A stretch of DNA of 64,000 nucleotides. Origin: an uncultured Christensenellaceae bacterium (lineage in GTDB: Bacteria > Bacillota > Clostridia > Christensenellales > Borkfalkiaceae). Positions within the stretch are counted from its first letter, which is position 1, and every line of letters begins with the position of its first letter. A program made the position numbers and the translations under genes. The notes beneath the pieces were generated by a model that saw only the letters and a program-made list of their open reading frames with translations, was not told where the DNA came from and made no database searches. This document shows positions 24,445-33,971 of the stretch, piece after piece. Location: positions 28,318 to 92,317 of the forward strand of contig CAJUOI010000001.1 of assembly GCA_910588615.1 (NCBI GenBank). The letters are read 5' to 3'.

Positions 24445-27400
24445 ATGAAAATAAAAAATAAATTGACGGGGTTGCTTCTTGCGGGAGCGTTGGCGTTTAC
24501 GGGCGTCGGCGGGCTTGCGGGCGCAACCGCATCGGGAGCAACTATGAACGTAAAAAACAAAATCGAAGAAAACGCAGCGATTGCACGGCAGATTGCCGAA
24601 GAGGGTACCGTCCTGTTGAAGAACGATTACCGCGCTCTGCCTCTGTTGCAGAACGAAAAGGTGGCGGGCTTGGGAGCCGCGCAGGACGCGGCGCAGGTGT
24701 TCGGCGGCGGCGGCTCGGGCTGGGTAAACGCTACGGGTATGGTCAACTACCGCACGGGACTGACGAACGCGGCGCAGAAGGGCTGGATCAAGTCGTATAC
24801 GGCTTTGGGCAGCGCGTCGGAGGGGAATGCCTATCACAAGGTGCTGTACTTCATTTCCCGCGAAACGACGGAGGGAGAGGATATCGCCGAGAGCAAATAT
24901 TATCTCAACGCCACGGAAAAGAAGGACATCTCCGCTCTCATCGACGCTTACGGGAAGGAACGCGTTATCGTTATTCTGAACGTCGGCACCGTTATGGACA
25001 CGAGCTGGCTCGTCGCGCAGGACGTGGGCGCGATCGTGCTTGCCTATCTCGGCGGCGAACAGGCGGGCACGGCGCTTGCCAACGTGCTCACAGGTCAGGT
25101 AACGCCCTCGGGCAAGACGGTGGATACTTGGGCGAAGAATTACGATTTCTATCCCTCGTCGAACGCAAGCGGCATCGGAACATTCGCGGGCGACAGAAAC
25201 ACCTACTACACCGAAGATATTTTCGTCGGATACCGCTATTTCGCAACATTCGATCCCTCGTACGATAAGGTAAACTACGAGTTCGGTTACGGGCTTTCGT
25301 ACACCGATTTCGCGCTTTCGAATTACGAGTGCAAGGAGGAGAGCGGAAAAATCACCGTTAGCGTAACGGTGAAAAACACGGGCGTGTACACGGGCAAAGA
25401 GGTGGTGCAGGTTTACTACGGAGCGCCGCAGGGCAAGCTGGGCGCGCCTGCCGCCGAGCTCGTCGGATTCAAAAAGACGGGCACGCTCTATCCCGGTCAG
25501 AGCGAAAAGGTCAGCGTTTCGTTTGATAAAACGGATTTTGCCCGTTACGACGATACGGGCAAAATCAAAAAGGACAGCTGGGTCATCGAAGAGGGCGCCT
25601 ATCCCGTTTACGTGGGAACGTCTGTAAAGAACGCTACGGCGGGCGGGGCGAAGTACACCTATCGACAGGCGGCGGACGAAGTGCTTGAAACGACGAACGC
25701 GCTTCGCGATTCCACCCTTGCCGAACGCCTGCTTGCCGACGGCACGCACGAGGTGATTTCCGACGGCGGCACGGCAGGCACGGTGCATACCGTGCCCGCA
25801 GCGGGCGGCGTCGTCATTCAAGCGGAAAACTACGCCTCGATGGAGGGCGTGGGCACGAGCGAGATTTACTATCTCGGCACCGATTTCGGTTTCGGCGTCG
25901 GAAATCTCAATCACTCGCAAAACAAGATAACCTATAAGCTCAACGTCGAAAAGGCGGGTATCTACAATATCGCCTTCAACATGGCTTCGGCTTGGAATAA
26001 CGCCGATATGTTCCGTCTGTTCGTAAACGGCGTACAGCAGAATCTCACCGTTTCCATGTCGCCCACGCACACGGAAAACGACAGCGATTGGTACCGCTGC
26101 ACCTATTTAAAGCTCAACGCGCAGTCGCGCAATTTTACGGTCGATTTGCCCGCGGGCGAAGTGGAACTCCGCTTCGAGGCGAACGGACAGCGGTTTATGA
26201 ATTTCGACTGTTTCGAAATCTTCGGTAACGGCGTGGCGGCGGAAAAGGAAACGCTGATTCAGGCGGAGAACTTCGCCTCGTCTACGCTCGGCACCGAGCA
26301 TATCGTGGACGGCGTGGCTACCGAGCGTTCGAATAAGAACGGCAGCGAGTACGTTTATACGCTCAACGTGGAGCGTGCGGGCAAGTACTATCTCGCCTTC
26401 CGTGCTTCCAACGTAACGAAGGCGCAGCGCGACGTTTTGGCAATTTCCGTAAACGGCGCGGCGCAGAACGTCTCCGTTGATTTAAAGCGCACGGCGGCAA
26501 ACGGCAACGTGCTCGTAAGCAACTACCACAAGTTTACCGAAACGGATCCCGTGGAGGTAACCCTTCCCGCAGGCGCGGTTACGTTGAAACTGACGACCAA
26601 GAACACGGCGGTGTGCTGTATCGACAGCATTCGCGTCATTCCCGAAGCGCTTTACGTTGCGCCGACGGAGGAGGCGTTCGAGGACAACACGAACGAATTC
26701 GTCTACAACGACAAGACGGCAGGCGTCGCGCAGGCAACGCTGATCACCTACGACGACGTGTATGAGGATATCGCCAAGCTCGACGATTTCCTTGCGCAGT
26801 TTTCAATCGAAGAGCTTGCATACCTGCTCGGATTGGATCAGGTAGGGCAGAATTCGGCGCAGACGGGCACGGGCGGTGTCGGCGGATATAATATCGACGA
26901 TAAGTACGGTATTCCTTCGGCAAGCACGTCCGACGGCCCCGCGGGTATCCGCTACGGCGCAAATAACGCGCTCTATTCCACTTGGTTTCCCTGCATGACG
27001 ATGCTTGCTTCCACTTGGAATCCGGAGCTTGCTTACGATTTCGGCGAGGGTGTGGGCATGGAAGCGACGCTCGGCGGCGTTTCCGTATGGCTTGCCCCCG
27101 GCGTGAACATTCACCGTAATCCGCTCTGCGGGCGTAACTTCGAGTACTTCTCCGAAGACCCGCTCGTTGCGGGAATCTTTGCCGCAGAAATCACCAAGGC
27201 TTCCCAATCGCAGGGCGTTGCCGTCTGCGTCAAGCACTTTGCGGCGAATAATCAGGAGACTAACCGTTTCGGAAACAACTCCTGCGTCTCGCACAGAGCG
27301 CTGCGCGAAATCTACTTAAAGCCGTTTGAAATTGCCGTCAAAGAGGGACAGCCCATTTCGATCATGTCAAGCTACAATATGCTTAACGGCAAGCACGCCG

Positions 27401-28179
27401 CATCCTCCCGCGATTTGATTACCGACGTTCTGCGCGGCGATTGGGGCTTTGACGGCGTTGTATTCTCCGATTGGGGCGGGCATATGAGCCACGTTTCCCT
27501 CGTCGAGAGCGGCAACACCTTCAAGAGTTGGAACCCGCAGTACTCCAACCTCGTAGAGGCGTACAAGAGCGGGGTGCTTACGCGCGAGGACTTTGAACGC
27601 AACGCCGCCGACGCCGTTCGTTTCCTTATCCGTTCGAACTGCAATACGCAGAGAACCACGGTTGCCGACCCTTACGGTCGTACGGTAATTACCGCGGAAA
27701 ACTTAACGAAATGTGTTACTTCGGACGCAGGCAAGACGGAATACTATCGCGTGTCCGTTGCGCAAAGCGGTTATTACCGCGTCAGCGTTGCGGACAGCGT
27801 CGGTACGGTTTCGATGCGCGAAGGAGAAATCGATTTGAACTCCGAGGACGCCGTCTATCTGAAAGCGGGCACGTACGAATTTAAAGTGGCGTTAAAGGCG
27901 AACGAATCCTTCGGGAAAATCGTCATTGACGAAGCGCCTGCGCCCGTCGTCGATCCCGATCCGGAGGATCCCGACGATAACAAGCCCGACGACAATAAAC
28001 CGGATACTAAACCCGACGATAACAAGCCCGACGATAACAAATCCGAGCCTCAAAAGGAGGGTTTAAGCGGCGGTGCGATCGCGGGCATCGTTGTCGGAAG
28101 CGTTGCGGTTGCGGGGGCGGTAGCGGCGGGCGCCGCGGTTGCCGTGAAGAAGAAAAAGAGAAAGAAAGACGAAGAATAA
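24445..28179 (+). CDS. surface-anchored, domain-permuted GH3 glycosidase
   Basis: A 1244-residue enzyme of the GH3 family (beta-glucosidase/beta-xylosidase type), but with the domains in permuted order. The GH3 C-domain comes first (about 30-270, EEGTVLLKND), then a fibronectin-III-like domain (about 280-400). Two CBM6/35-like modules follow (about 450-600 and 605-735). The GH3 N-domain is last (about 775-1075, GIPSASTSDGPAGIRYG, CVKHFAANNQE). The putative nucleophile is Asp in VVFSDWGGH. The C-terminus has a DNKPDD-rich linker, one membrane helix (about 1212-1232) and a Lys-rich tail, so it is attached by its C-terminus. An AAGGAG ribosome site precedes the ATG, 20 nt after the lipoprotein stop, so the two form one operon. 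Confidence 0.88.
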   Translation: MKIKNKLTGLLLAGALAFTGVGGLAGATASGATMNVKNKIEENAAIARQIAEEGTVLLKNDYRALPLLQNEKVAGLGAAQDAAQVFGGGGSGWVNATGMVNYRTGLTNAAQKGWIKSYTALGSASEGNAYHKVLYFISRETTEGEDIAESKYYLNATEKKDISALIDAYGKERVIVILNVGTVMDTSWLVAQDVGAIVLAYLGGEQAGTALANVLTGQVTPSGKTVDTWAKNYDFYPSSNASGIGTFAGDRNTYYTEDIFVGYRYFATFDPSYDKVNYEFGYGLSYTDFALSNYECKEESGKITVSVTVKNTGVYTGKEVVQVYYGAPQGKLGAPAAELVGFKKTGTLYPGQSEKVSVSFDKTDFARYDDTGKIKKDSWVIEEGAYPVYVGTSVKNATAGGAKYTYRQAADEVLETTNALRDSTLAERLLADGTHEVISDGGTAGTVHTVPAAGGVVIQAENYASMEGVGTSEIYYLGTDFGFGVGNLNHSQNKITYKLNVEKAGIYNIAFNMASAWNNADMFRLFVNGVQQNLTVSMSPTHTENDSDWYRCTYLKLNAQSRNFTVDLPAGEVELRFEANGQRFMNFDCFEIFGNGVAAEKETLIQAENFASSTLGTEHIVDGVATERSNKNGSEYVYTLNVERAGKYYLAFRASNVTKAQRDVLAISVNGAAQNVSVDLKRTAANGNVLVSNYHKFTETDPVEVTLPAGAVTLKLTTKNTAVCCIDSIRVIPEALYVAPTEEAFEDNTNEFVYNDKTAGVAQATLITYDDVYEDIAKLDDFLAQFSIEELAYLLGLDQVGQNSAQTGTGGVGGYNIDDKYGIPSASTSDGPAGIRYGANNALYSTWFPCMTMLASTWNPELAYDFGEGVGMEATLGGVSVWLAPGVNIHRNPLCGRNFEYFSEDPLVAGIFAAEITKASQSQGVAVCVKHFAANNQETNRFGNNSCVSHRALREIYLKPFEIAVKEGQPISIMSSYNMLNGKHAASSRDLITDVLRGDWGFDGVVFSDWGGHMSHVSLVESGNTFKSWNPQYSNLVEAYKSGVLTREDFERNAADAVRFLIRSNCNTQRTTVADPYGRTVITAENLTKCVTSDAGKTEYYRVSVAQSGYYRVSVADSVGTVSMREGEIDLNSEDAVYLKAGTYEFKVALKANESFGKIVIDEAPAPVVDPDPEDPDDNKPDDNKPDTKPDDNKPDDNKSEPQKEGLSGGAIAGIVVGSVAVAGAVAAGAAVAVKKKKRKKDEE

Positions 28180-28190
28180 TAAAAAATCAA

Positions 28191-28219
28191 AAAACTCCTC
28201 TGCTTGGCAGGGGAGTTTT
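28191..28219 (+). terminator. intrinsic terminator after GH3 gene
   Basis: A 13-bp stem with one G-T pair (28191-28203 with 28207-28219), ending in TTTT, 11 nt after the GH3 stop. Confidence 0.8.
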
Positions 28220-28257
28220 CCTTCTTCGATTCGCGTTAAAAATTTTGATTCAAACGA

Positions 28258-28286
28258 TTGACAAAGCGCACGGCAGAGGTTATAAT
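28258..28286 (+). promoter_or_regulatory. promoter of the tyrS leader
   Basis: Consensus TTGACA (28258-28263), a 17-nt spacer and TATAAT (28281-28286). The predicted +1 falls at about 28293, the A of the leader-peptide ATG. Confidence 0.85.
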
Positions 28287-28292
28287 ATATTC

Positions 28293-28355
28293 ATGATGAA
28301 ACTCCGCATGATAATTGCAATTTACGGAGCAGACGGCTATTATCCTTCGAGATAA
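28293..28355 (+). CDS. Tyr-containing leader peptide of tyrS
   Basis: A 20-codon frame, [20 protein letters not shown], with three tyrosine codons (28323-28325, 28338-28343), two of them adjacent and followed by Pro. It starts 6 nt after the TATAAT box with no ribosome site, so it would be translated as a leaderless message. It ends 31 nt before an intrinsic terminator that precedes tyrS. The arrangement is that of ribosome-mediated attenuation by the cognate amino acid. ACGGCT at 28333-28338 can pair with AGCCGT at 28406-28411 in the terminator arm, but the geometry of an antiterminator is not clear. Its size and composition could still be chance. Confidence 0.5.
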   Translation: MMKLRMIIAIYGADGYYPSR

Positions 28356-28386
28356 TTATTTTTTGCGTAAATCGAACTTTGTCTTT

Positions 28387-28423
28387 CACGGTTTGCGCGT
28401 GCGCAAGCCGTTTTTATTTTTTT
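28387..28423 (+). terminator. attenuator-type terminator in the tyrS leader
   Basis: An 11-12-bp stem (28387-28398 with 28401-28411) and a long T-run, placed between the promoter and the GGAGG ribosome site of tyrS. Transcription must read through it to express tyrS. T-box landmarks such as the AGGGTGG motif were not seen in the leader. Confidence 0.8.
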
Positions 28424-28434
28424 CGGAGGTTAAA

Positions 28435-29628
28435 ATGAAAAACGTAATGGACACGCTCAGAGAGCGCGGATTCGTAAAACAGACGGTATACGAGGACGAG
28501 CTGTACGAAAAGCTCGGAAAGGAGAGCGTTCCTTTCTACATTGGCTTCGACCCGACGGCGGACAGCTTGCACGTGGGGCACTTTATCCAGCTTGTCGCCA
28601 TGAAGCATATGCAGGATGCAGGGCACAAGCCCATCATTCTCATCGGCGGGGGCACCGCCATGGTGGGCGATCCGTCGGGCAGAACGGATATGCGTTCGAT
28701 GATGACGAAGGAAACGATTGCCTACCACGTGGAGTGTTTTAAAAAGCAGATGTCCAAGTTCGTCAGTTTTGAAGGGGAGAACGGCGCAATTATCGTAAAC
28801 AACGCCGATTGGCTGTTAGACCTCAATTACGTCGACTTCCTGCGGGAAATCGGAGCAAATTTTTCCGTGAATAAAATGCTTACCGCAGAGTGTTTTAAGG
28901 CGCGTATGGAAAAGGGGCTTTCCTTCCTCGAATTCAACTATATGCTTATGCAGGCGTACGATTTTTTGGTGCTCAACCGCAAGTATGACTGTCTTTTGGA
29001 ATTGGGCGGCGACGACCAGTGGAGCAACATTTTGGCGGGTGCGGATCTCATCCGCCGCAAGGAGCAGAAGAGTGCGTTTGCGATGACCTTTACGCTTTTG
29101 ACGACGAGCGACGGCAAGAAAATGGGAAAGACGCAGAAGGGCGCGGTGTGGCTGGATGAAAATAAGATGAGTCCTTACGAGTTCTATCAGTTCTGGCGCA
29201 ATACGGACGATGCGGACGTGGAAAAGTGTTTTAAGCTTCTGACCTTTTTGCCGCTTGAAGAAATCGCCGCGCTTACCGCCCATAAGGACGAGCGCATGAA
29301 TGCCGCCAAGGAGCGGCTTGCGTTCGAGATTACGCGGGAGGTGCACGGCGAAGAAAAGGCGTTGAAGGCGCAGAGCGAAGCGCGCGCCGCGTTCGGCGGC
29401 GAGGGTGAAATGCCCGTAAAGGAAATCGGCAAAGAGGTTGTAAACGTCATCGGCGCGCTGGCGGCGGCGGGGCTTGCGAAGTCGAACGGCGAAGCGCGGC
29501 GATTGATCGAGCAGGGCGGCGTTTCGATTGACGGCGAACGCGTTTCGGACGGAAACGCGCTTCTTCCGCAAAACGATTTCGTGCTTGCCAAGGGTAAGAA
29601 AGTACGCTTGAAAATCGTGCGTAAATAA
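28435..29628 (+). CDS. tyrS: tyrosyl-tRNA synthetase
   Basis: A class I aminoacyl-tRNA synthetase of 397 residues that charges tRNA-Tyr. The catalytic domain has the HIGH-like motif HVGH ([12 protein letters not shown]) and the KMSKS-like motif KMGKT ([10 protein letters not shown]); the S4 RNA-binding domain is at the end (about 335-395). The GGAGG ribosome site 7 nt before ATG 28435 fixes the start. Expression is probably controlled in the leader. The next gene begins at the last base of the stop codon (TAATG). Confidence 0.95.
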   Translation: MKNVMDTLRERGFVKQTVYEDELYEKLGKESVPFYIGFDPTADSLHVGHFIQLVAMKHMQDAGHKPIILIGGGTAMVGDPSGRTDMRSMMTKETIAYHVECFKKQMSKFVSFEGENGAIIVNNADWLLDLNYVDFLREIGANFSVNKMLTAECFKARMEKGLSFLEFNYMLMQAYDFLVLNRKYDCLLELGGDDQWSNILAGADLIRRKEQKSAFAMTFTLLTTSDGKKMGKTQKGAVWLDENKMSPYEFYQFWRNTDDADVEKCFKLLTFLPLEEIAALTAHKDERMNAAKERLAFEITREVHGEEKALKAQSEARAAFGGEGEMPVKEIGKEVVNVIGALAAAGLAKSNGEARRLIEQGGVSIDGERVSDGNALLPQNDFVLAKGKKVRLKIVRK

Positions 29629-30251
29629 TGGCGTACTTCAGCGTGCTACGGCGTGCCGAACGGGAGTACGTCGTTGAAAAATCCAAATTTATCGGTTATT
29701 GCGCCCGTACCGAGGGGGAGGAGAGCGCCCGCGTTTTTTTGGGCGAGGTGCGCGCTCTGCACCCGACGGCGACGCACGTGTGTTACGGCTTTGTTGCGGA
29801 CAGGACGGGTAACGGGCAGCGGTTTTCGGACGACGGCGAGCCGCAGGGCACGGCGGGGCTGCCGATTTTAAACGTGATCAAGGGCAAAAAACTGTTGGAA
29901 ACGACGGTTGCCGTGGTTCGTTATTTCGGCGGAATAAAGCTGGGTACGGGCGGGCTGGTGCGCGCCTACACGAAAGCCGCACAGGACGCCGTATCGGAGG
30001 CGGGCGTTTCCGAATACGACCTCTGTGCAGAGACGCAGATATGCGCGGCTTATTCCGAAACGGACGCGCTCATGCGCTTTTTGTCCGGTTGCGGCGTGAA
30101 GGTACTGACGCGGGAGTTCGGCGAGCGCGCCGTATTAACGGTTGCGGTGCGCGATAGTGAGAAGGACGCCTTTTCCGCATCGGTGCAAGACATGCTTTGC
30201 GGCAAGGCGGAAATCAGGACGTTAAGGACGTACTTCGCGCCCGTCAATTAA
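29628..30251 (+). CDS. yigZ: YigZ/IMPACT family protein
   Basis: A 207-residue member of the YigZ (UPF0029/IMPACT) family. The N-terminal domain has the family signatures KFIGY, DGEPQGTAGLPIL and RYFGGIKLGTGGLVRAY; the C-terminal domain (about 135-207) has the ferredoxin-like form. Eukaryotic IMPACT binds GCN1 and acts on translation control; the bacterial function is unsettled. It overlaps the tyrS stop by one base and is thus co-translated with it. Confidence 0.92.
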   Translation: MAYFSVLRRAEREYVVEKSKFIGYCARTEGEESARVFLGEVRALHPTATHVCYGFVADRTGNGQRFSDDGEPQGTAGLPILNVIKGKKLLETTVAVVRYFGGIKLGTGGLVRAYTKAAQDAVSEAGVSEYDLCAETQICAAYSETDALMRFLSGCGVKVLTREFGERAVLTVAVRDSEKDAFSASVQDMLCGKAEIRTLRTYFAPVN

Positions 30252-30309
30252 AAAATTCGTCGGCATGTTCGCGGGCGGAAAATATAAGAAACGTTAAGGA
30301 GAGTAAGTT

Positions 30310-30624
30310 ATGGAGAGAGATTTGCTGGACATTTTGTTGGACGCGGAAAATCGCGAGCCCATCGTGCTGACTTCGGAGGACGGAAAGTCGATGACCTTCG
30401 AACAGGTTGCGGTCATACCGAAAACGGTAAAGGGCGAGCGCAGGCTGTACGCCATTTTAAAGCCTGCGGATAAGATCCACGGCGTTGCCGAAGACGAGGC
30501 GATCGTATTTCTCGTCGATACGGACGACGAAGGCTATTCCGTTCTGAAAGTGGAGACGGACGAGAAGATTGCCGCGGCGGCGTTCGAGGAGTATTACAAG
30601 CTGCTCGCAAAGTCGGAAGAATGA
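30310..30624 (+). CDS. DUF1292 family protein
   Basis: A 104-residue acidic protein of the DUF1292 (YrzB-like) family, common in Firmicutes and of unknown function. The family pattern is visible in EPIVLTSEDGKSMTFEQVAVIP and EDEAIVFLVDTDDEG. An AAGGAG site precedes the ATG. It lies 33 nt before the next gene in the same direction. Confidence 0.8.
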   Translation: MERDLLDILLDAENREPIVLTSEDGKSMTFEQVAVIPKTVKGERRLYAILKPADKIHGVAEDEAIVFLVDTDDEGYSVLKVETDEKIAAAAFEEYYKLLAKSEE

Positions 30625-30657
30625 TCCGGATGCCGGAAACGAAGGAGGAGTCGAGCG

Positions 30658-32271
30658 ATGTTCGATAGCTTCACCGAAATGTTTTTGGGGGAATTCTTTC
30701 TGCTCGAAGATCTTGCGGGCACGCTTTTAAAGGAGGAAAGATTTCTCTTTCACCGGCTGTACGAATGCTATCTTTTGCCTGCGGAGCGGGAGGAGGAACT
30801 GTACGGTCTGACCCGTCAGCAGGCAGTCAGGGAAATCGACACGGTAAAGGCATACTACCGCTACGAGCGGGAAAAAAAGTATTCCGCCATGATGGGAGAG
30901 GGGGCTGCCGCGGACGAATTTCGCGACAGGCTGATCTCCATTAAGGGGGACGCGTTTGCCTTTACCGAAAAAATCAAGCTCAACGATACGGACGAGCTGA
31001 CGGAGAGCGCGCTTTTCAACAAGCTTTCGCAATCGGCGAACGCAGGCGTTTTGACTGCGCTCAGGATTCTCGGTTTTTTGCTTTGCGAGGGCATTTTCGT
31101 GGGGCGAAATCTGCCGATGGGGTTAAAGTACATCGGCAGGGCGGCGCAGTGGAACTGCGTCGAAGGCATTTTAATGGCGCTGTATTACGACGGGGAGAAC
31201 AGAGAGGAGAACGTGAGCCGCCTCTATACCGTTACGCGCGGCACACCGTACGAAGGGGTCGCCGCGGCAGCCGCAGAAAAGTACGGCGTCAAAGAGGTAC
31301 GGGAGCTGCGCGAAAATCTTCTTCTCAATAAACTTTTCGGCACGGGCGCCGCAAATCCCGATACTTACGATCCGCAGTTTGCGCGCATTATTTTTAGTAA
31401 AATCATGCGCTATCACGAAAAGGAACGCCAGATTTTTACCGAAAACAAGGACAGGATTTCGGACATCGGCGATTTTCCCCTGAAGCTGTCTTTCCGCAAT
31501 ATCGAATTCGATTCGTCTGCCTTTGCCGCGCTTCCCGTAAAGCGCGAGGCGGAGAAGAAAAAGATTATCCGCGGAATCGAAAACGGTGATTTGCGGAAGC
31601 TTTCCACCTATCAGCCCATGTGTCTGTGCGGTGAAAGCGAATACTTAAAGAATATGTACGCCGACGCGATCGCACTCGGGTTAAAGGGCAAGACGCACGT
31701 CGAACGCTTCGAGGTTGCGGATATCACCGAATACGATTTGGAGCCGTCGGAAAACAATATCTTTCTGCGGGGTTGCAACGAGGATAAGAACAACGTCTAT
31801 CTTTTGCTCTTTTCGGGGCACATCAGGGAAACCGTTATGCAGCGGGTGGAGGAGTTTTTAAAAACGGAAAAGCGCAGAAAATACCGCCTGCACCATCCGG
31901 GGGTAGTCATCGATTTGAGCGCAGTGCTTCCCGTGTGCCTGTGCGACGAGGAGAACGCAAACCGTCTGCGCGCGCTGTGCGACGTCATTGCGCTCGCGCC
32001 CGTAAAGGAGGCGGAAAAGAAGGCGCTGATCTGCGATATGATTTCCGTCAAAGAAAAGCTGTACGACGTGGAAAAGCTCGAGGCGGACGAGGGAGCGATG
32101 CGGTATCTCTACGCCCGTTCGCTCGACGACGCGGACGAGCTTTTGGATAGAGTCATCCGTTTAAACCGCAGGCGCGGCGAAACGCTTATCGTAACCGAGG
32201 AGCTTTTGAAGGAGCACAACAAGGGTGTCGGCAACCGCAGAGGATACGGCTTCGGAGGGGAAGATGAATAA
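30658..32271 (+). CDS. unrecognised protein with degenerate AAA+-like C-terminal half
   Basis: A 537-residue soluble protein. Residues about 1-100 are helical and charged; 110-260 look like short helical repeats (Sel1/TPR-like, GRNLPMGLKYIGRAAQWNCVEGI). From about 310 the order of elements resembles an AAA+ domain: MCLCGESEYLKNMYADAIA at the Walker A place but without GK-T/S, YLLLFSGHI at the Walker B place without DE, and a Lon-like lid (ARSLDDADELLDRVIRLNRR). If so, it is a non-hydrolysing structural partner. It ends 8 nt inside the VirD4-like gene and is translationally coupled to it. I could not assign a named family. Confidence 0.6.
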   Translation: MFDSFTEMFLGEFFLLEDLAGTLLKEERFLFHRLYECYLLPAEREEELYGLTRQQAVREIDTVKAYYRYEREKKYSAMMGEGAAADEFRDRLISIKGDAFAFTEKIKLNDTDELTESALFNKLSQSANAGVLTALRILGFLLCEGIFVGRNLPMGLKYIGRAAQWNCVEGILMALYYDGENREENVSRLYTVTRGTPYEGVAAAAAEKYGVKEVRELRENLLLNKLFGTGAANPDTYDPQFARIIFSKIMRYHEKERQIFTENKDRISDIGDFPLKLSFRNIEFDSSAFAALPVKREAEKKKIIRGIENGDLRKLSTYQPMCLCGESEYLKNMYADAIALGLKGKTHVERFEVADITEYDLEPSENNIFLRGCNEDKNNVYLLLFSGHIRETVMQRVEEFLKTEKRRKYRLHHPGVVIDLSAVLPVCLCDEENANRLRALCDVIALAPVKEAEKKALICDMISVKEKLYDVEKLEADEGAMRYLYARSLDDADELLDRVIRLNRRRGETLIVTEELLKEHNKGVGNRRGYGFGGEDE

Positions 32272-33955
32272 GGAATGGAAATATTTACAGGGCTACGAAA
32301 ACACGCCTTATGTTCATTTTGACGAAGCGGCGACGCTTCCGAACACGGTTACCTACGACGAGCTGCCAAACCGTTCGGTTACGGGGGTGTTGAAGGCGAA
32401 CCAATACGTGAACGGCAAGCTGACCCAGACGTACACCGAGCATGAAAACCACGTCGGAGTGATCGCCGCCACGCGCCTCGGTAAGACGACCTCGTACGTG
32501 ATTCCGACCATTCTTTCCTTTGCGCGCCAGAAGCAGAAGCGTAGCATGATTATTTCCGATCCCAAGGGCGAGATTTACCGTTATACGGCGGCTGCGTTGA
32601 AAAAAGAGGGATATAACGTAAAGCTTTTGAATTTCCGCGATTACAGGTGCAGCGAGTGCTGGAATATTCTCACGCCCATCTACCGAAAGTACATCGGCAT
32701 TCGCGAAATTCCCAACGAGCCCGTCGTCGTTGAAACGAAAAACGGATTGAGAAATCGCTTCCGCGGCAGGATTTACGACGATCAGGCAATGCTCGACAGG
32801 GAAATCAAACAGTTGCAGACCGTGCTTACCGAGGAGGTTGCAAACGACATCGATAACGTGGCGAAGATGTTCGTTACCACCGAAAACACGCGCGACCCCT
32901 ATTGGGAGGACAGCAGCCGCGATTTATTAAAGGCGTTCTTTTGGGCGATGCTGGAGGACACGGATGAAAATTGTCCCGGCCGTATTACCGAGGATACTTT
33001 TTCGTTCAGTACGATTTTCACTATCATGTCCGGATTCCGTGAGGAGGGGCGTAACCGCTACGACGACCAGGGGTATTTCTCGTCGCGGAACACCGCGTCG
33101 CGGGCGTATCTTCTGGCAAAGAGCATCATTCTCGAAAACGGCGATTCCACGCGCAAGTGCATTCTCGCGATTTTTAACACCAAGATTTCCGTGTTCCGCG
33201 AAAGCACGGTAAACTTAATCACGCGCTGCAATTCCTTTGAAATGAGCGAGCTGATCGGCGGCCCCGTCGCCGTGTTCATCGACTATCACGACGAGCTGAA
33301 AACGCACTATCAGCTTATCAGTTTGTTCGTGCAGGACGCATACCGACGGCTGATCGAAGAGACGGAGCAAAAGGAGAACAAGAAACTCGACGTGCCGTTC
33401 TATTTCGTGCTCGACGAGTTCGGCAATTTCCCCGCCATTCCCGATTTCGAAACGACGATTTCCGCCTGTGCGGGCAGAAATATTTTCTTTATTCTCATCA
33501 TCCAATCGTACGCGCAGCTCGACTGTGTTTACGGTAAAGACGTAGCCACGATTATCCGCGACAACCTGAACGTGCACGTCTTTTTCGGAAGCAACAATCC
33601 CTCTACGCTCGAGGAGTTTTCCAACGAGTGCGGTCTGCGCACCCGTCTTTCGCCCATGAGCGTGCTCAACGGCAAGGGTGTGGAAATCGAAAATTATCAG
33701 ATTGAAACCATACCGCTCGTACCGAAGAGCGCGTTGTCGCACATTCAGCCGGGAGAGTGCATCGTAACCGAGGCGAATTGCGGATACGTCATGTACAGCA
33801 AGCTCGAACGCTATTACGCTTGTATGGAATTCCAAAATCTGGAACTTTCCAGCGAAAAGGACTACGTTGCTAAGGTCAATCCGTTTGACGAGCGCTACCT
33901 GTATAAGTATATACCGCGCAAGAAGAACCCGTACGAAGATGACGATTGGTTGTAA
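32264..33955 (+). CDS. soluble VirD4/TraG-like coupling ATPase
   Basis: A 563-residue ATPase of the VirD4/TraG (type IV coupling protein) family. Walker A is AATRLGKTTSYVIPTIL, followed by the typical IISDPKGEIYRYT. Walker B is FVLDEFGNFPAI, and the C-terminal IIQSYAQL...IIRDNLN region is also family-typical. Relatives normally pump DNA into a secretion channel and carry N-terminal membrane helices. None is visible here, and no relaxase, VirB4 or mating-pore gene lies in this stretch. ATG 32264 follows GGAGGGG and overlaps the previous stop. The role is unknown; chromosome or plasmid DNA handling by a three-gene complex with its neighbours is an inference. Confidence 0.85.
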   Translation: MNKEWKYLQGYENTPYVHFDEAATLPNTVTYDELPNRSVTGVLKANQYVNGKLTQTYTEHENHVGVIAATRLGKTTSYVIPTILSFARQKQKRSMIISDPKGEIYRYTAAALKKEGYNVKLLNFRDYRCSECWNILTPIYRKYIGIREIPNEPVVVETKNGLRNRFRGRIYDDQAMLDREIKQLQTVLTEEVANDIDNVAKMFVTTENTRDPYWEDSSRDLLKAFFWAMLEDTDENCPGRITEDTFSFSTIFTIMSGFREEGRNRYDDQGYFSSRNTASRAYLLAKSIILENGDSTRKCILAIFNTKISVFRESTVNLITRCNSFEMSELIGGPVAVFIDYHDELKTHYQLISLFVQDAYRRLIEETEQKENKKLDVPFYFVLDEFGNFPAIPDFETTISACAGRNIFFILIIQSYAQLDCVYGKDVATIIRDNLNVHVFFGSNNPSTLEEFSNECGLRTRLSPMSVLNGKGVEIENYQIETIPLVPKSALSHIQPGECIVTEANCGYVMYSKLERYYACMEFQNLELSSEKDYVAKVNPFDERYLYKYIPRKKNPYEDDDWL

Positions 33956-33971
33956 GCGCGGTCGAGGAATC

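Noticed and set aside
28287..28434. T-box riboswitch before tyrS
   Set aside because: The leader is only about 140 nt and lacks the AGGGTGG-type T-box and the specifier-loop landmarks. A Tyr leader peptide explains the layout better.
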